Source: Streptomyces griseoviridis
Lineage (GTDB): Bacteria > Actinomycetota > Actinomycetes > Streptomycetales > Streptomycetaceae
Direction: 5' to 3'
Assembly (NCBI RefSeq): GCF_005222485.1
Contig: NZ_CP029078.1
Location: forward strand, 1,950,001 to 2,014,000
Length of the DNA: 64,000 nucleotides
Numbering within the stretch: position 1 is the stretch's first letter; the number at the start of each line of letters is the position of its first letter. Below the pieces are notes generated by a model, which saw only the letters and a list, made by a program, of their open reading frames with translations, was not told where the DNA came from and ran no database searches. Shown piece after piece: positions 1-10,854 of this stretch. Both the position numbers and the translations under genes were made by a program.

Positions 1-202
1 GGAGGATGTTCCAGGTGCCGACGTCGTACGAGTACGCGGGGTCCACCGGCGCGGGGGCGTCCTTGGTGGCGGTGAACCGGTCCGTGGTGCCCACGACGAT
101 CGCATCGCCGCCACCGCTCCCGCTGCCGGACCCGCCGCAGGCTGCGAGCACCGGCGCGAGCAGACCGACCACGGCCGGCAGCACCAAAGTCTTGCGGTTC
201 AT
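1..202 (-). CDS. ABC transporter substrate-binding lipoprotein (family 5 type), 5' part only
   Basis: The gene starts at an ATG at 202 on the minus strand and runs off the left edge, so about 67 residues are visible. The N-terminus is a lipoprotein signal: MNRK, a hydrophobic stretch, then the lipobox LAAC with Cys at residue 22, followed by a Gly/Ser-rich linker. The mature part (DAIVVGTTDRF, then DPAYSYDVGTWNI) resembles the start of SBP_bac_5 peptide/nickel-binding proteins, which deliver substrate to a membrane permease. A GGAG ribosome site lies about 10 nt before the ATG. The transporter class is inferred from this short segment only. Confidence 0.75.
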   Translation of the reverse strand, partial: MNRKTLVLPAVVGLLAPVLAACGGSGSGSGGGDAIVVGTTDRFTATKDAPAPVDPAYSYDVGTWNIL

Positions 203-639
203 GCTCGTTTTTCTCCAGAGCTGTCGAGTCCGTGTATCCGGCATGCAAGGGGTGTCGCGGGCGGATCACGGGGTAAGGGCGATGTTCTCGCGTCGAGATT
301 AGTCGGCGGCGGCGCGGGGTTCGGCGGGGAGTGGACTTGAGCTGCCATCACGCTGCGGAACCGGCCGTGGACGGACTGAAAACCCGTCAGCGGAAGGATT
401 AGTGCAGCGTTCCATCAATCGGGACACAAGGGCGTGTCGGCGCTGCCCGAATCGGGGTGAACAGCACATGCCTCCGCGGCTGTCGACCCCCAGGAACGTG
501 GGGAAGCTCACAAGAACCAACGCCGTTGCGGTGTACCGGAATTCAGCCATCCGTCGGGATTCGAATTCCGGTGAGCCCGGGTGCGGGAATTATCTCGCTA
601 TCGGCGCCGCACGCTGGGTGAACGCTCGGCGCATTTCCG
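203..639. other. Non-coding gap with a 9-bp inverted repeat
   Basis: This gap lies between the end of the HAD gene and the start of the lipoprotein gene, both on the minus strand, so it should contain the lipoprotein promoter. It is less GC-rich than its surroundings around 540-610. A perfect inverted repeat, CCGGAATTC at 536-544 and GAATTCCGG at 563-571, is separated by 18 nt. A minus-strand open frame (299-550) exists but has no ribosome site and no recognisable protein features, so I do not call it a gene. Confidence 0.5.
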
Positions 640-1338
640 TCATGGGGCGGCGATCAGACCGCGCAGAAAAGCCAGGTCGACCTGTTCGAGGGAGGCGACG
701 ACGGTGCGGCGCGCGGCGGGGTCGATGGGGGCGAGGGACGGTACCGCGACGACGTGGCAGCCGGCCGCCTCGGCGGAGGCGACGCCGGTGGCGGTGTCCT
801 CGATGACCGCGCATCTGGCCGGATCCACTCCGAGCCCGGCGGCAGCGGCGAGGTAGGGGTCGGGGTGCGGTTTGGTGCGGGGGACCTCGTCGCCCGCGAC
901 GGTGAGGGTGAAGTGGCGGGCGCCGAGGGAGCTGATCACGCGGTCGATGATGCGGCGGTGGGAGGCGGAGACCAGGGCGGTGGGGATGCCGTGTCCGGAG
1001 AGTTCGGCGAGCAGCCGGGCGGCGCCGGGCATGAGCGGCAGGGTCCGTCCGATGCGGGCCTCGAATCCGTCGTTGAGGAGCACGGACAGTTCGGCGAAGG
1101 TGATGTCGGCGCCGGTGGCCTCGATGAGGAAGCCGGCGCTGCGGGTCATGGGGCCGCCGACGACGATGTGGCGCCATGCCGCGTCGAGGGTGTGGCCGAG
1201 CCGGCGGAAGATCTCCACCTCGACGTCCCACCAGAAGCCCTCGGTGTCGACCAGGGTGCCGTCCATGTCGAGGAGGACGGCCTGGAGTGCCGAGCCTTCG
1301 GCTGTTCGGGTGACGGGCGCGGGGACCGTACTGGTCAT
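640..1338 (-). CDS. HAD-superfamily phosphatase (beta-phosphoglucomutase/phosphatase-like)
   Basis: This 232-residue protein has the full set of HAD motifs: DMDGTLVDT near residue 20 (nucleophile Asp and acid/base Asp), TALVSAS (motif II), the lysine of RTKPHPDPYL (motif III) and VIEDTATGV (motif IV). The helical cap between motifs I and II places it in subfamily I, with small sugar phosphates or phosphoglycolate-type molecules as usual substrates. The chosen ATG at 1338 has a strong GAGGAGG site upstream; the frame stays open further upstream but without support. It lies downstream of metH on the same strand, separated by a strong hairpin, so it is probably transcribed separately. The substrate cannot be read from the sequence. 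Confidence 0.9.
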   Translation of the reverse strand: MTSTVPAPVTRTAEGSALQAVLLDMDGTLVDTEGFWWDVEVEIFRRLGHTLDAAWRHIVVGGPMTRSAGFLIEATGADITFAELSVLLNDGFEARIGRTLPLMPGAARLLAELSGHGIPTALVSASHRRIIDRVISSLGARHFTLTVAGDEVPRTKPHPDPYLAAAAGLGVDPARCAVIEDTATGVASAEAAGCHVVAVPSLAPIDPAARRTVVASLEQVDLAFLRGLIAAP

Positions 1339-1364
1339 CCTGGCGCACCTCCTCGGGGGGCGGT

Positions 1365-1394
1365 CAGGCCGGTTCCCGTGCGGGAACCGGCCTG
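1365..1394 (-). terminator. metH terminator hairpin
   Basis: A perfect 13-bp stem (CAGGCCGGTTCCC and GGGAACCGGCCTG) with a 4-nt loop lies about 75 nt after the metH stop and before the HAD gene. No U-tract follows, as is common for Streptomyces terminators. Confidence 0.7.
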
Positions 1395-1468
1395 CGGTGG
1401 ACCGACCAGTGTACGGCGTCGCCGGGTGCGGCGCCCGCTGTGTGCGGGGCGCCGGGGTCCTGGCGGGG

Positions 1469-4400
1469 TCAGCGGGCGTTGAAGTACTTGGCCTCGGGGT
1501 GGTGGATGACGATGGCGTCGGTGGACTGCTCGGGGTGGAGCTGAAACTCCTCGGAGAGGTGGACGCCGATCCGTTCGGGTTCCAGGAGGGCGGCGATCTT
1601 GGCGCGGTCCTCGAGGTCGGGGCAGGCGCCGTAGCCGAGGGAGAAGCGGGCGCCACGGTACTTGAGGGCGAACATGTCCTCGATGCCGGCCGGGTCCTCG
1701 CCCGCGAAGCCGAGTTCGGAGCGGACCCGGGCGTGCCAGTACTCGGCGAGTGCTTCGGCGAGCTGGACGGAGAGGCCGTGCAGTTCGAGGTAGTCGCGGT
1801 AGGCGTCGGCTTCGAACATGCGGGCGGTCTCTTCGCCGATGCGGGAGCCGACGGTGACGATCTGGAAGCCGACGACGTCGGTCTCGCCGGACTCCTCCGG
1901 GCGGAAGAAGTCGGCGAGGCAGAGGCGGCGGCCGCGGCGCTGGCGGGGGAAGGTGAAGCGGGTGCGTTCGTTGCCCGCGTCGTCGAGGACGATGAGGTCG
2001 TCGTCCTTGGAGACGCACGGGAAGTAGCCGTAGACGACGGCCGCTTCGAGGAGGTTGTCGGTCTGGAGGCGGTCGAGGAGGCCGCGGAGGCGGGGCCTGC
2101 CCTCGCTCTCGACGAGTTCCTCGTAGCTGGGGCCCTCGCCGGTGCGGGCCTGCTTGAGTCCCCATTGGCCCTTGAAGAGGGCGCCTTCGTCGAGCCAGCT
2201 CGCGTACTCCTTGAGCTGGATGCCCTTGATGACGCGGGTGCCGCGGAAGGGCGGCTCGGGGACGGGGTTGTCGGTGGCCACGTCGGAGCGGACGTGTCCT
2301 TCCTCGGGGCGTTCCTCGGTCTGGACGGTGGGGGTGGCGCGGACCCGGCGCTGCTTCAGTTCGGGGAGTTTGGCGCCGGGCAGGCCGCGCTTGACGCCGA
2401 TGAGGGCGTCCATGAGGCGCAGTCCCTCGAACGCGTCGCGGGCGTAGCGGACTTCGCCGCCGTAGAGCTCGTGGAGGTCCTGTTCGACGTAGGCGCGGGT
2501 GAGGGCGGCGCCGCCGAGGATGACGGGGTAACTGGTGGCGAGGCCGCGCTGGTTGAGCTCCTCCAGGTTCTCCTTCATGATCACCGTGGATTTGACCAGG
2601 AGTCCCGACATGCCGATGACGTCGGCGCGGTGTTCCTGGGCGGCGTCGAGGATCGCGGAGACGGGTTGTTTGATGCCGAGGTTGACGACGTTGTAGCCGT
2701 TGTTGGAGAGGATGATGTCGACGAGGTTCTTGCCGATGTCGTGGACGTCGCCGCGGACGGTGGCGAGGACGATGGTGCCCTTGCCCTCGGTGTCGGACTT
2801 CTCCATGTGCGGTTCGAGGTGGGCGACCGCGTTCTTCATGACCTCGGCGGACTGGAGGACGAACGGCAGTTGCATCTGGCCCGAGCCGAAGAGTTCGCCG
2901 ACGACCTTCATGCCGTCCAGGAGGGTGTCGTTGACGATGTCGAGGGCTTTGCGGGTCTCGAGGGCGGCGTCGAGGTCGGCTTCGAGGCCGTTGCGTTCGC
3001 CGTCGATGATGCGGCGCTTGAGGCGTTCTTCGAGGGGGAGGGCGGCGAGTTCCTCGGCCTTTCCGGCCCGCAGGGACTTGGCGGTGGCGCCCTCGAACAG
3101 GGCCATCAGTTTCTGAAGCGGGTCGTAGCCCTCGGAGCGGCGGTCGTAGACGAGGTCGAGGGCGGTGGTGACCTCTTCCTCGTCGAAGCGGGCGATCGGG
3201 AGGATCTTGGAGGCGTGGACGATCGCCGAGTCGAGTCCCGCCTTGACGCATTCGTCGAGGAAGACGGAGTTGAGGAGGATGCGGGCGGCGGGGTTGAGGC
3301 CGAAGGAGATGTTCGACAGGCCCAGGGTGGTCTGGACGTCGGGGCGGCGGCGCTTGAGTTCGCGGATGGCCTCGATGGTGGCGATGCCGTCGCCGCGGGA
3401 CTCCTCCTGGCCGGTGCAGATGGTGAAGGTGAGGGTGTCGATGAGGATGTCGGACTCGTGGATGCCCCAGTTGCCGGTGAGGTCGTCGATGAGGCGTTCG
3501 GCGATGGCGACCTTCTTCTCGGGGGTGCGGGCCTGTCCCTCCTCGTCGATGGTCAGCGCGATCAGGGCGGCGCCGTGTTCCTGGGCGAGTTTGGCGACCT
3601 GGGCGAAGCGGGAGTCGGGTCCGTCGCCGTCCTCGTAGTTGACGGAGTTGATGACGGCGCGGCCGCCGAGCTTCTCCAGGCCGGCCCTGAGGACGGGGAC
3701 CTCGGTGGAGTCGAGGACGAGGGGCAGGGTGGAGGCGGTGGCGAAGCGTCCGGCGAGTTCGGCCATGTCGGCGACGCCGTCGCGGCCGACGTAGTCGACG
3801 CACAGGTCGAGCATGTGGGCGCCTTCGCGGATCTGGTCGCGGGCCATTTCCACGCAGTCGTCCCAGCGGGCCTCCAGCATGGCCTCGCGGAACTTCTTGG
3901 AGCCGTTGGCGTTGGTGCGTTCGCCGATGGCCAGGTAGGAGGTGTCCTGGCGGAAGGGGACGCTCTGGTAGAGGGAGGCGGCGCCGGGTTCGGGGCGCGG
4001 GTCGCGTGCGGTGGGGGCGAGGCCGCGGGTCCGTTCGACGACCTGGCGCAGGTGTTCGGGGGTGGTGCCGCAGCAGCCGCCGACCAGGGAGAGGCCGTAG
4101 TCGTGGACGAACGTCTCCTGCGCGTCGGCCAGCTCCGGCGCGGTCAGGGGGTAGTGGGCGCCGTCCTTGCCGAGGACGGGCAGACCGGCGTTGGGCATGC
4201 AGGAGAGCGGGATGCGGGAGTGCCGGGCGAGGTAGCGCAGGTGCTCGCTCATCTCGGCGGGTCCGGTCGCGCAGTTCAGGCCGATCATGTCGATGCCGAG
4301 CGGTTCGAGCGCGGTGAGCGCGGCGCCGATCTCGGAGCCGAGGAGCATGGTGCCGGTGGTCTCGACGGTGACGGAGACGATCAGCGGGGCGTCGAGGCCG

Positions 4401-4984
4401 GCGATCTCAAGGGCGCGGCGGGCGCCGAGGACGGCGGCCTTGGTCTGCAGGAGGTCCTGGGTGGTCTCGACGAGGAGGGCGTCGGCGCCGCCGGTGAGGA
4501 GGCCCTCGGCGTTCTGCTGGTAGGCGTCGCGCAGCAGGGTGTAGGGGGCGTGGCCGAGGGTGGGGAGTTTGGTGCCGGGGCCCATGGAGCCGAGGACCCA
4601 GCGGAGGCGGCCGTCGCGGGCGGTGAATTCGTCGGCGACCTCGCGGGCGACGCGGGCGCCGGATTCGGAGAGTTCGTGGACCCGTTCGGGGATGTCGTAC
4701 TCGCCGAGTGCGGAGTGGTTGGCGCCGAAGGTGTTGGTCTCCACGCAGTCGACGCCGACGGCGAAGTACTCCTCGTGCACGGAGCGCACGATGTCGGGCC
4801 GGGTGAGGTTGAGGATCTCGTTGCAGCCTTCGAGGTTCTCGAAGTCGTCGAGGGTGGGCTCCTGTGCCTGGAGCATGGTGCCCATGGCTCCGTCGGCGAC
4901 CACCACGCGGGTGGCGAGTGCTTCTCGGAGCGCGGACACCCGGGTCCGGCTGTCGGCGGTAGGGGTCAGTGGCGACGAGGCCAT
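1469..4984 (-). CDS. metH: Cobalamin-dependent methionine synthase
   Basis: The 1171-residue protein transfers a methyl group from 5-methyltetrahydrofolate to homocysteine through methylcobalamin in the cytosol. Modules in order are: homocysteine-binding domain (1-330), with zinc cysteines in GLNCATGP (about 235) and GGCCGTTPEH (about 300); pterin-binding domain (about 350-620, starting at AIGERTNANGSKKF); cobalamin cap and B12 domain with DVHDIGKNL (about 745), whose His ligates cobalt; and the C-terminal AdoMet-binding reactivation domain (about 900-1171). This is the usual full MetH length. ATG 4984 has a GGGAG site about 7 nt upstream. I saw no cobalamin riboswitch in the 284 nt before it. 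The gene is divergent from gylR. Confidence 0.97.
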   Translation of the reverse strand: MASSPLTPTADSRTRVSALREALATRVVVADGAMGTMLQAQEPTLDDFENLEGCNEILNLTRPDIVRSVHEEYFAVGVDCVETNTFGANHSALGEYDIPERVHELSESGARVAREVADEFTARDGRLRWVLGSMGPGTKLPTLGHAPYTLLRDAYQQNAEGLLTGGADALLVETTQDLLQTKAAVLGARRALEIAGLDAPLIVSVTVETTGTMLLGSEIGAALTALEPLGIDMIGLNCATGPAEMSEHLRYLARHSRIPLSCMPNAGLPVLGKDGAHYPLTAPELADAQETFVHDYGLSLVGGCCGTTPEHLRQVVERTRGLAPTARDPRPEPGAASLYQSVPFRQDTSYLAIGERTNANGSKKFREAMLEARWDDCVEMARDQIREGAHMLDLCVDYVGRDGVADMAELAGRFATASTLPLVLDSTEVPVLRAGLEKLGGRAVINSVNYEDGDGPDSRFAQVAKLAQEHGAALIALTIDEEGQARTPEKKVAIAERLIDDLTGNWGIHESDILIDTLTFTICTGQEESRGDGIATIEAIRELKRRRPDVQTTLGLSNISFGLNPAARILLNSVFLDECVKAGLDSAIVHASKILPIARFDEEEVTTALDLVYDRRSEGYDPLQKLMALFEGATAKSLRAGKAEELAALPLEERLKRRIIDGERNGLEADLDAALETRKALDIVNDTLLDGMKVVGELFGSGQMQLPFVLQSAEVMKNAVAHLEPHMEKSDTEGKGTIVLATVRGDVHDIGKNLVDIILSNNGYNVVNLGIKQPVSAILDAAQEHRADVIGMSGLLVKSTVIMKENLEELNQRGLATSYPVILGGAALTRAYVEQDLHELYGGEVRYARDAFEGLRLMDALIGVKRGLPGAKLPELKQRRVRATPTVQTEERPEEGHVRSDVATDNPVPEPPFRGTRVIKGIQLKEYASWLDEGALFKGQWGLKQARTGEGPSYEELVESEGRPRLRGLLDRLQTDNLLEAAVVYGYFPCVSKDDDLIVLDDAGNERTRFTFPRQRRGRRLCLADFFRPEESGETDVVGFQIVTVGSRIGEETARMFEADAYRDYLELHGLSVQLAEALAEYWHARVRSELGFAGEDPAGIEDMFALKYRGARFSLGYGACPDLEDRAKIAALLEPERIGVHLSEEFQLHPEQSTDAIVIHHPEAKYFNAR

Positions 4985-5198
4985 GGAGGGGCTCCCTGAT
5001 GTGCGACGGCTGTCGGCTTCACGTGGCCCGTGGAACTCTCCGCGGTGGGCGCACTCGGCCAGAGTAACCGGGTCGGCGCGGCTGCGGGCACGGCGTCCGG
5101 GTGACGGACGAGGATGACGTGCGCGTCGTCGTCGGGATACGAGTACGCGTGGCGGGTGTCGACCGACCATTGGCGGGGAGTCGGCATGGACCGGTAGT

Positions 5199-5215
5199 GT
5201 TCGGCATTGCCGAAC
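5199..5215. promoter_or_regulatory. Candidate GylR operator upstream of gylR
   Basis: The 17-mer GTTCGGCATTGCCGAAC has perfect 8-nt arms around a single central base and lies 54 nt before the gylR start. A 15/17 match occurs upstream of glpF (6375-6391). Together they suggest autoregulation plus control of the glycerol operon by GylR. Confidence 0.75.
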
Positions 5216-5268
5216 GGTGGCCTCGGCGCGGACGCGTCGCGGCCGATGGGGACGGAGGCAGGACGGCG

Positions 5269-6033
5269 ATGGCACGGAACATCCAGTCGCTCGAACGGGC
5301 GGCGGCGATGCTGCGGCTGCTCGGCGGCGGCGAGCGGCGGCTCGGCCTGTCGGACATCGCCTCGTCGCTCGGTCTCGCCAAGGGCACCGCCCACGGCATC
5401 CTGCGCACTCTCCAGCAGGAGGGGTTCGTGGAGCAGGACGAGGCGTCGGGGCGGTACCAGCTGGGCGCGGAGCTGCTGCGGCTCGGGACCACCTATCTGG
5501 ACGTGCACGAGCTGCGGGCGCGGGCCCTGGTGTGGACGGACGACCTGGCGCGTTCCAGCGGGGAGAGCGTCTATCTGGGGGTGCTGCACCAGCAGGGGGT
5601 GCTGATCGTGCACCACGTCTTCCGGCCGGACGACAGCCGGCAGGTGCTGGAGATCGGCGCGATGCAGCCGTTGCACTCGACGGCGCTCGGCAAGGTGCTG
5701 TCGGCGTACGACCCGGTGGCGCACAGCGAGGCGCTGGAGGCGGAGCGGGTGGCGTTCACCGATCGGACGGTGCACGACCTGGGCGCTTTCGAGCAGGTTC
5801 TGGATCTCACGCGGGCGCGGGGTTACGCGGCGGACGTGGAGGAGACCTGGGAGGGCGTGGCGTCGGTGGCGGCGCCGGTGCACGACCGGCGGCGGATGCC
5901 GGTGGGCGCGGTGGGTGTCACCGGTGCGGTGGAACGGCTCTGTCCCGCGGGTGAGCTGCGTCCCGAGTTGATCGCGGCGGTGCGGGACTGTGCGCGCGCG
6001 GTGTCGAGAGACCTGGGTGCCGGGCGTTTCTGA
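5269..6033 (+). CDS. gylR: IclR-family repressor of the glycerol operon
   Basis: The 254-residue IclR-family regulator has an N-terminal winged helix-turn-helix (about residues 5-65; LGLSDIASSLGLAKGTAHGILRTL) and a C-terminal effector-binding IclR domain (about 80-250). The start at ATG 5269 is preceded by GGAGG, and MARNIQSLERAAAML is a typical IclR beginning. It lies directly upstream of glpF-glpK-glpD, as in the known Streptomyces gyl locus, where GylR represses glycerol uptake and catabolism until glycerol or glycerol-3-phosphate is present. Matching palindromes sit before this gene and before glpF. The identification rests on family membership plus context. Confidence 0.93.
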   Translation: MARNIQSLERAAAMLRLLGGGERRLGLSDIASSLGLAKGTAHGILRTLQQEGFVEQDEASGRYQLGAELLRLGTTYLDVHELRARALVWTDDLARSSGESVYLGVLHQQGVLIVHHVFRPDDSRQVLEIGAMQPLHSTALGKVLSAYDPVAHSEALEAERVAFTDRTVHDLGAFEQVLDLTRARGYAADVEETWEGVASVAAPVHDRRRMPVGAVGVTGAVERLCPAGELRPELIAAVRDCARAVSRDLGAGRF

Positions 6034-6519
6034 TGCCGCGGATGGCGGAAGTCTCCACCGGACCGACCGCTTCTGCCCTCGCCTGATCAGCACGTCGCTC
6101 CGAACGACCGGTTCGCCGCCCTGGCGGCCCGGCCGGTCGGCCTGCTCGGCCCCTGCCCGCGCCCTCGCCCCGCCTGTGCCCGTCTCCGCCCTGCCCGTGC
6201 CCGGCCTCGGGCTCCGCTCAGGCTCCCGATCCCTCCCCAAGTGGGACATTCGTCATAAAAGCATAGAATGACGTCAGTACAAGATCGATAGCTCACCGCA
6301 ATCGAAAACGATCGCTCTTTCGACAACAGAACCCTTGACGTGCGCGTGACGCCGGAGCAAGACTCCCGTCCATCGGTCGGCATTGTCGAACACCTACCGG
6401 CAATACGCGCTAGAGTGTGACAACGCCAAGGGCCGGCAACGCTCTCACCCACGAGGGCGCCAAACCCCCGAAGGGACTCGGGGTTCGGCTTCCCTGGACG
6501 AAGGACAAAGGAGTCGCGG
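6034..6519 (+). promoter_or_regulatory. glpF upstream region with AT-rich promoter segment
   Basis: This 486-nt gap holds no gene. Bases 6245-6340 are unusually AT-rich for this chromosome and include a TAGAAT hexamer (6264-6269), and a TTGACG hexamer lies at 6334-6339. A further TAGAGT hexamer (6411-6416) lies 20 nt after the operator-like palindrome at 6375-6391. More than one promoter for the glycerol operon is likely, but no -35/-10 pair has ideal spacing, so transcription starts cannot be fixed. Confidence 0.5.
6375..6391. promoter_or_regulatory. Candidate GylR operator upstream of glpF
   Basis: GGTCGGCATTGTCGAAC matches the palindrome before gylR at 15 of 17 positions and lies just upstream of a TAGAGT -10-like hexamer, a good place for repression. 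Confidence 0.7.
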
Positions 6520-7311
6520 GTGTCCAGCTCCGACATCTTCATCGGCGAGACCATCGGTACCGCCCTACTCATCCTGCTCGGCGGCGGCGTCTGCGCCGCC
6601 GTCACCCTCAAGGCCTCCAAGGCCCGCAACGCCGGCTGGCTCGCCATCGCGTTCGGGTGGGGCTTCGCGGTCCTCACGGCCGTCTACGTGTCGACGCCGC
6701 TCTCCGGCGCCCACCTCAACCCGGCCGTGACCCTCGCGCTCGCGATCAAGAACGACGACTGGAGCACGCTCCCCGTCTACTGGGGCGGCCAGCTCCTCGG
6801 CGCGATGATCGGCGCCCTCCTCGTCTGGATCGCCTACTACGGCCAGTTCCAGGCGCACCTGACGGACAAGGACATCGTCGGCGAGACGCAGCAGCCCGCC
6901 AGGGTCAAGTCCGTCGAGGCCGAGGAGAAGGGCGCGGGTCCCGTGCTCGGCATCTTCTCCACGGGCCCCGAGGTCCGCGTCGCCTGGATGAACCTCGCCA
7001 CCGAGATCATCGGCACGTTCGTCCTGATCATCGCTGTCCTCACGCAGGGCCTCAGCGACGACGGCAAGGGCCTGGGCGCGCTCGGCGGTCTGATCACCGC
7101 GCTGGTCGTGACCGCGATCGGCCTCTCCCTCGGTGGCCCCACGGGGTACGCCATCAACCCGGCCCGTGACCTCGGCCCGCGCATCATCCACGCGCTCCTG
7201 CCGCTGCCCAACAAGGGCGGTTCCGACTGGCGCTACGCCTGGATCCCGGTGGTCGGCCCGCTGATCGGCGGTGCTCTCGGCGCAGGTCTCTACAACCTGG
7301 CCTTCGCCTGA
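6520..7311 (+). CDS. glpF: Glycerol facilitator (MIP/aquaglyceroporin family)
   Basis: The 263-residue membrane channel lets glycerol diffuse into the cell. It shows six hydrophobic segments and both half-helix signatures, HLNPAVT (about residue 67) and AINPARD (about 212). The Asp after the second NPAR is typical of glycerol-conducting rather than water-only channels. The start is a GTG at 6520 with AAAGGAG 6 nt upstream. It is the first gene of the glpF-glpK-glpD unit. The loop between helices 3 and 4 (about 115-150, rich in Glu/Lys) is longer than in E. coli GlpF. Confidence 0.95.
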   Translation: MSSSDIFIGETIGTALLILLGGGVCAAVTLKASKARNAGWLAIAFGWGFAVLTAVYVSTPLSGAHLNPAVTLALAIKNDDWSTLPVYWGGQLLGAMIGALLVWIAYYGQFQAHLTDKDIVGETQQPARVKSVEAEEKGAGPVLGIFSTGPEVRVAWMNLATEIIGTFVLIIAVLTQGLSDDGKGLGALGGLITALVVTAIGLSLGGPTGYAINPARDLGPRIIHALLPLPNKGGSDWRYAWIPVVGPLIGGALGAGLYNLAFA

Positions 7312-7373
7312 CGCACCGGCCGCCCCCAGCAGCAGCACCGACCGTCACCCGTTCGGAACCCCAGGAGTTCACC

Positions 7374-8912
<1,539 letters not shown>

Positions 8913-9005
8913 CCGAGAGCCGGTCGCGCACCGGCCGAGCGCCGGCCACCCGCCGGCCACGGCCGGCCGCGACCGTCGCAGGACGTCGAGGAGTTAGAAC
9001 CCCAC

Positions 9006-10622
9006 ATGACCAGTCAGCCCACCCTGAAGTCCGTGCCTGCCCTGGGCATACGCCCGGCCTCCGGCTCGAACCCGAGCCGCGCCGAGACCCGGGAGCAGCT
9101 CGCCAAGGCGTCGTACGACCTGCTCGTGATCGGCGGCGGCATCCTGGGCATCTCCACCGCCTGGCACGCCGCGCAGTCCGGGCTCCGGGTGGCCCTGGTC
9201 GACGCCGGTGACTTCGCCGGCGCCACCTCCTCCGCCTCCTCCAAGCTGCTCCACGGCGGTCTGCGCTACCTCCAGACCGGCGCGGTGAAGCTGGTCGCGG
9301 AGAACCACTTCGAACGGCGTGCCGTCTCCCGCCAGGTCGCCCCGCACCTGGCGAACCCGCTCACCTTCTACCTGCCGGTGTACAAGGGCGGCCCGCACGG
9401 CGCGGCCAAGCTCGGCGCGGGTGTCTTCGCCTACTCGGCGCTCTCCGCGTTCGGTGACGGCGTCGGCCACCTCCTCTCCCCCGCCAAGGCCGCGCAGGAC
9501 GTGCCCGAGCTGCGGACCGAGAACCTCAAGGCCGTGGCCGTGTACGGCGACGACCAGATGAACGACGCGCGGATGGCGCTGATGACGGTCCGCGCGGCCG
9601 TCGAGGCAGGCGCCGTCGTCCTCAACCACGCCGAGGTCACCGGGCTGCGCTTCACCGACGGCCGGGTGACGGGCGCGGAGCTGCGCGACGCCACCTCGGG
9701 TGACGAGTTCGGCGTCAACGCCCGTCTGGTGCTGAACGCGACCGGCCCGTGGGTGGACCACCTGCGCCGGATGGAGGACCCGAAGGCGGCGCCGTCGATC
9801 CGGCTGTCCAAGGGCGCCCACCTGGTCCTGAAGCGGACGGCGCCCTGGAAGGCCGCGCTGGCCACGCCGATCGACAAGTACCGGATCACGTTCGCCCTCC
9901 CCTGGGAGGACATGCTGCTGCTCGGCACCACCGACGAGGAGTACGAGGGCGACCCCGCGGACGTCGCCGTCAACGACAAGGACATCACGCAGATCCTCGA
10001 CGAGGCCGCGTTCTCCGTCCGTGACCAGCAGCTGGACCGGGATCTCATCACCTACGCGTTCGCGGGGCTGCGGGTGCTGCCCGGCGGTCCCGGCAGCACC
10101 GCGAAGGCGAAGCGGGAGACGGTGGTCACCGAGGGGCGGGGCGGGATGCTGTCCGTGGCGGGCGGCAAGTGGACGACGTTCCGGCACATCGGCCGCACCG
10201 TGATGAAGAAGCTGGAGGCGCTGCCCGGCCACCCGCTGGGCGACGGCTTCGAGCCGATCTCCGCGCTGCCGAGGAAGCTGCCGCTGCCCGGCGTCGCCAA
10301 CCCGCGCGCGGTCGCCCACCGGCTGCTGGTGGACAACCCGGCGTCGGGACCGCGGATGGCCGCCGACACGGCCAGGCACCTGGCGACCCACTACGGTTCG
10401 CTGGCCTTCGACATCGCCCGGCTGGCGAACGAGAGCCCGGAGCTGGCCGAGCGGGTCCACCCGGACGCCCCGGAGATCTGGGCGCAGGTCGTCTACGCCC
10501 GCGACCAGGAGTGGGCCGAGACCCAGGACGACGTGCTGCGCCGCCGCACCACGCTGACGATCCGCGGTCTGGCCACGGACGAGATCCGGGCGCGGGTCCA
10601 GGACGTGCTCGACCGGAAGTAG
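9006..10622 (+). CDS. glpD: Aerobic glycerol-3-phosphate dehydrogenase (FAD)
   Basis: The 538-residue flavoprotein oxidises glycerol-3-phosphate to dihydroxyacetone phosphate and passes electrons to the quinone pool at the membrane. The FAD dinucleotide-binding motif VIGGGILGISTAWHAAQSG (about residues 40-60), the SSKLLHGGLRYL signature (about 78-90) and a C-terminal GlpD domain (about 410-530) are present. The ATG start is preceded by GGAG. It is the last gene of the glycerol operon and is followed by two hairpins. Confidence 0.96.
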   Translation: MTSQPTLKSVPALGIRPASGSNPSRAETREQLAKASYDLLVIGGGILGISTAWHAAQSGLRVALVDAGDFAGATSSASSKLLHGGLRYLQTGAVKLVAENHFERRAVSRQVAPHLANPLTFYLPVYKGGPHGAAKLGAGVFAYSALSAFGDGVGHLLSPAKAAQDVPELRTENLKAVAVYGDDQMNDARMALMTVRAAVEAGAVVLNHAEVTGLRFTDGRVTGAELRDATSGDEFGVNARLVLNATGPWVDHLRRMEDPKAAPSIRLSKGAHLVLKRTAPWKAALATPIDKYRITFALPWEDMLLLGTTDEEYEGDPADVAVNDKDITQILDEAAFSVRDQQLDRDLITYAFAGLRVLPGGPGSTAKAKRETVVTEGRGGMLSVAGGKWTTFRHIGRTVMKKLEALPGHPLGDGFEPISALPRKLPLPGVANPRAVAHRLLVDNPASGPRMAADTARHLATHYGSLAFDIARLANESPELAERVHPDAPEIWAQVVYARDQEWAETQDDVLRRRTTLTIRGLATDEIRARVQDVLDRK

Positions 10623-10626
10623 ACCC

Positions 10627-10697
10627 GCGCGCCCGCCCTCTCCCTCCTGGGGCGGGCGCGCTGCCCAGGGGCCGTTCCACGTCGGTGGAGCGGCCCC
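10627..10697 (+). terminator. Tandem hairpins ending the glp operon
   Basis: Two successive stem-loops follow glpD: GCGCGCCCGCCC with GGGCGGGCGCGC (10627-10661), and GGGGCCG..CCAC with GTGG..CGGCCCC (10668-10697). They separate glpD from the NACHT gene. Confidence 0.7.
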
Positions 10698-10854
10698 TTC
10701 CGCGTGGCCGCCCGGCCGCGCCTCCGCCCGCCCCCCGAACACGTCCGCGCGCTGCTCCGTCCGGGGTTGGAAGGGGCGGTCAGCGGCCGGTGGGGGCGTT
10801 AGAACGGGGGTTCCGGCGGGGCCGGGCGGCATGGGGCACACCCGGGAGCGGCGT

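Noticed and set aside
299..550. 83-codon minus-strand frame starting MAEFRY, with a possible MCC leader peptide inside
   Set aside because: No ribosome site at the start. The inner ATG has GGAGG only 1 nt away, too close. No hairpin like those of the two accepted leaders.
872..4999. Very long open frame antisense to metH (plus strand)
   Set aside because: It is a GC-driven shadow of metH: repetitive Val/Gly/Ala/Glu composition, no ribosome site or domain, while the minus strand encodes full-length MetH.
4985..5198. Cobalamin riboswitch before metH
   Set aside because: No B12-box-like sequence was seen and the space is short.
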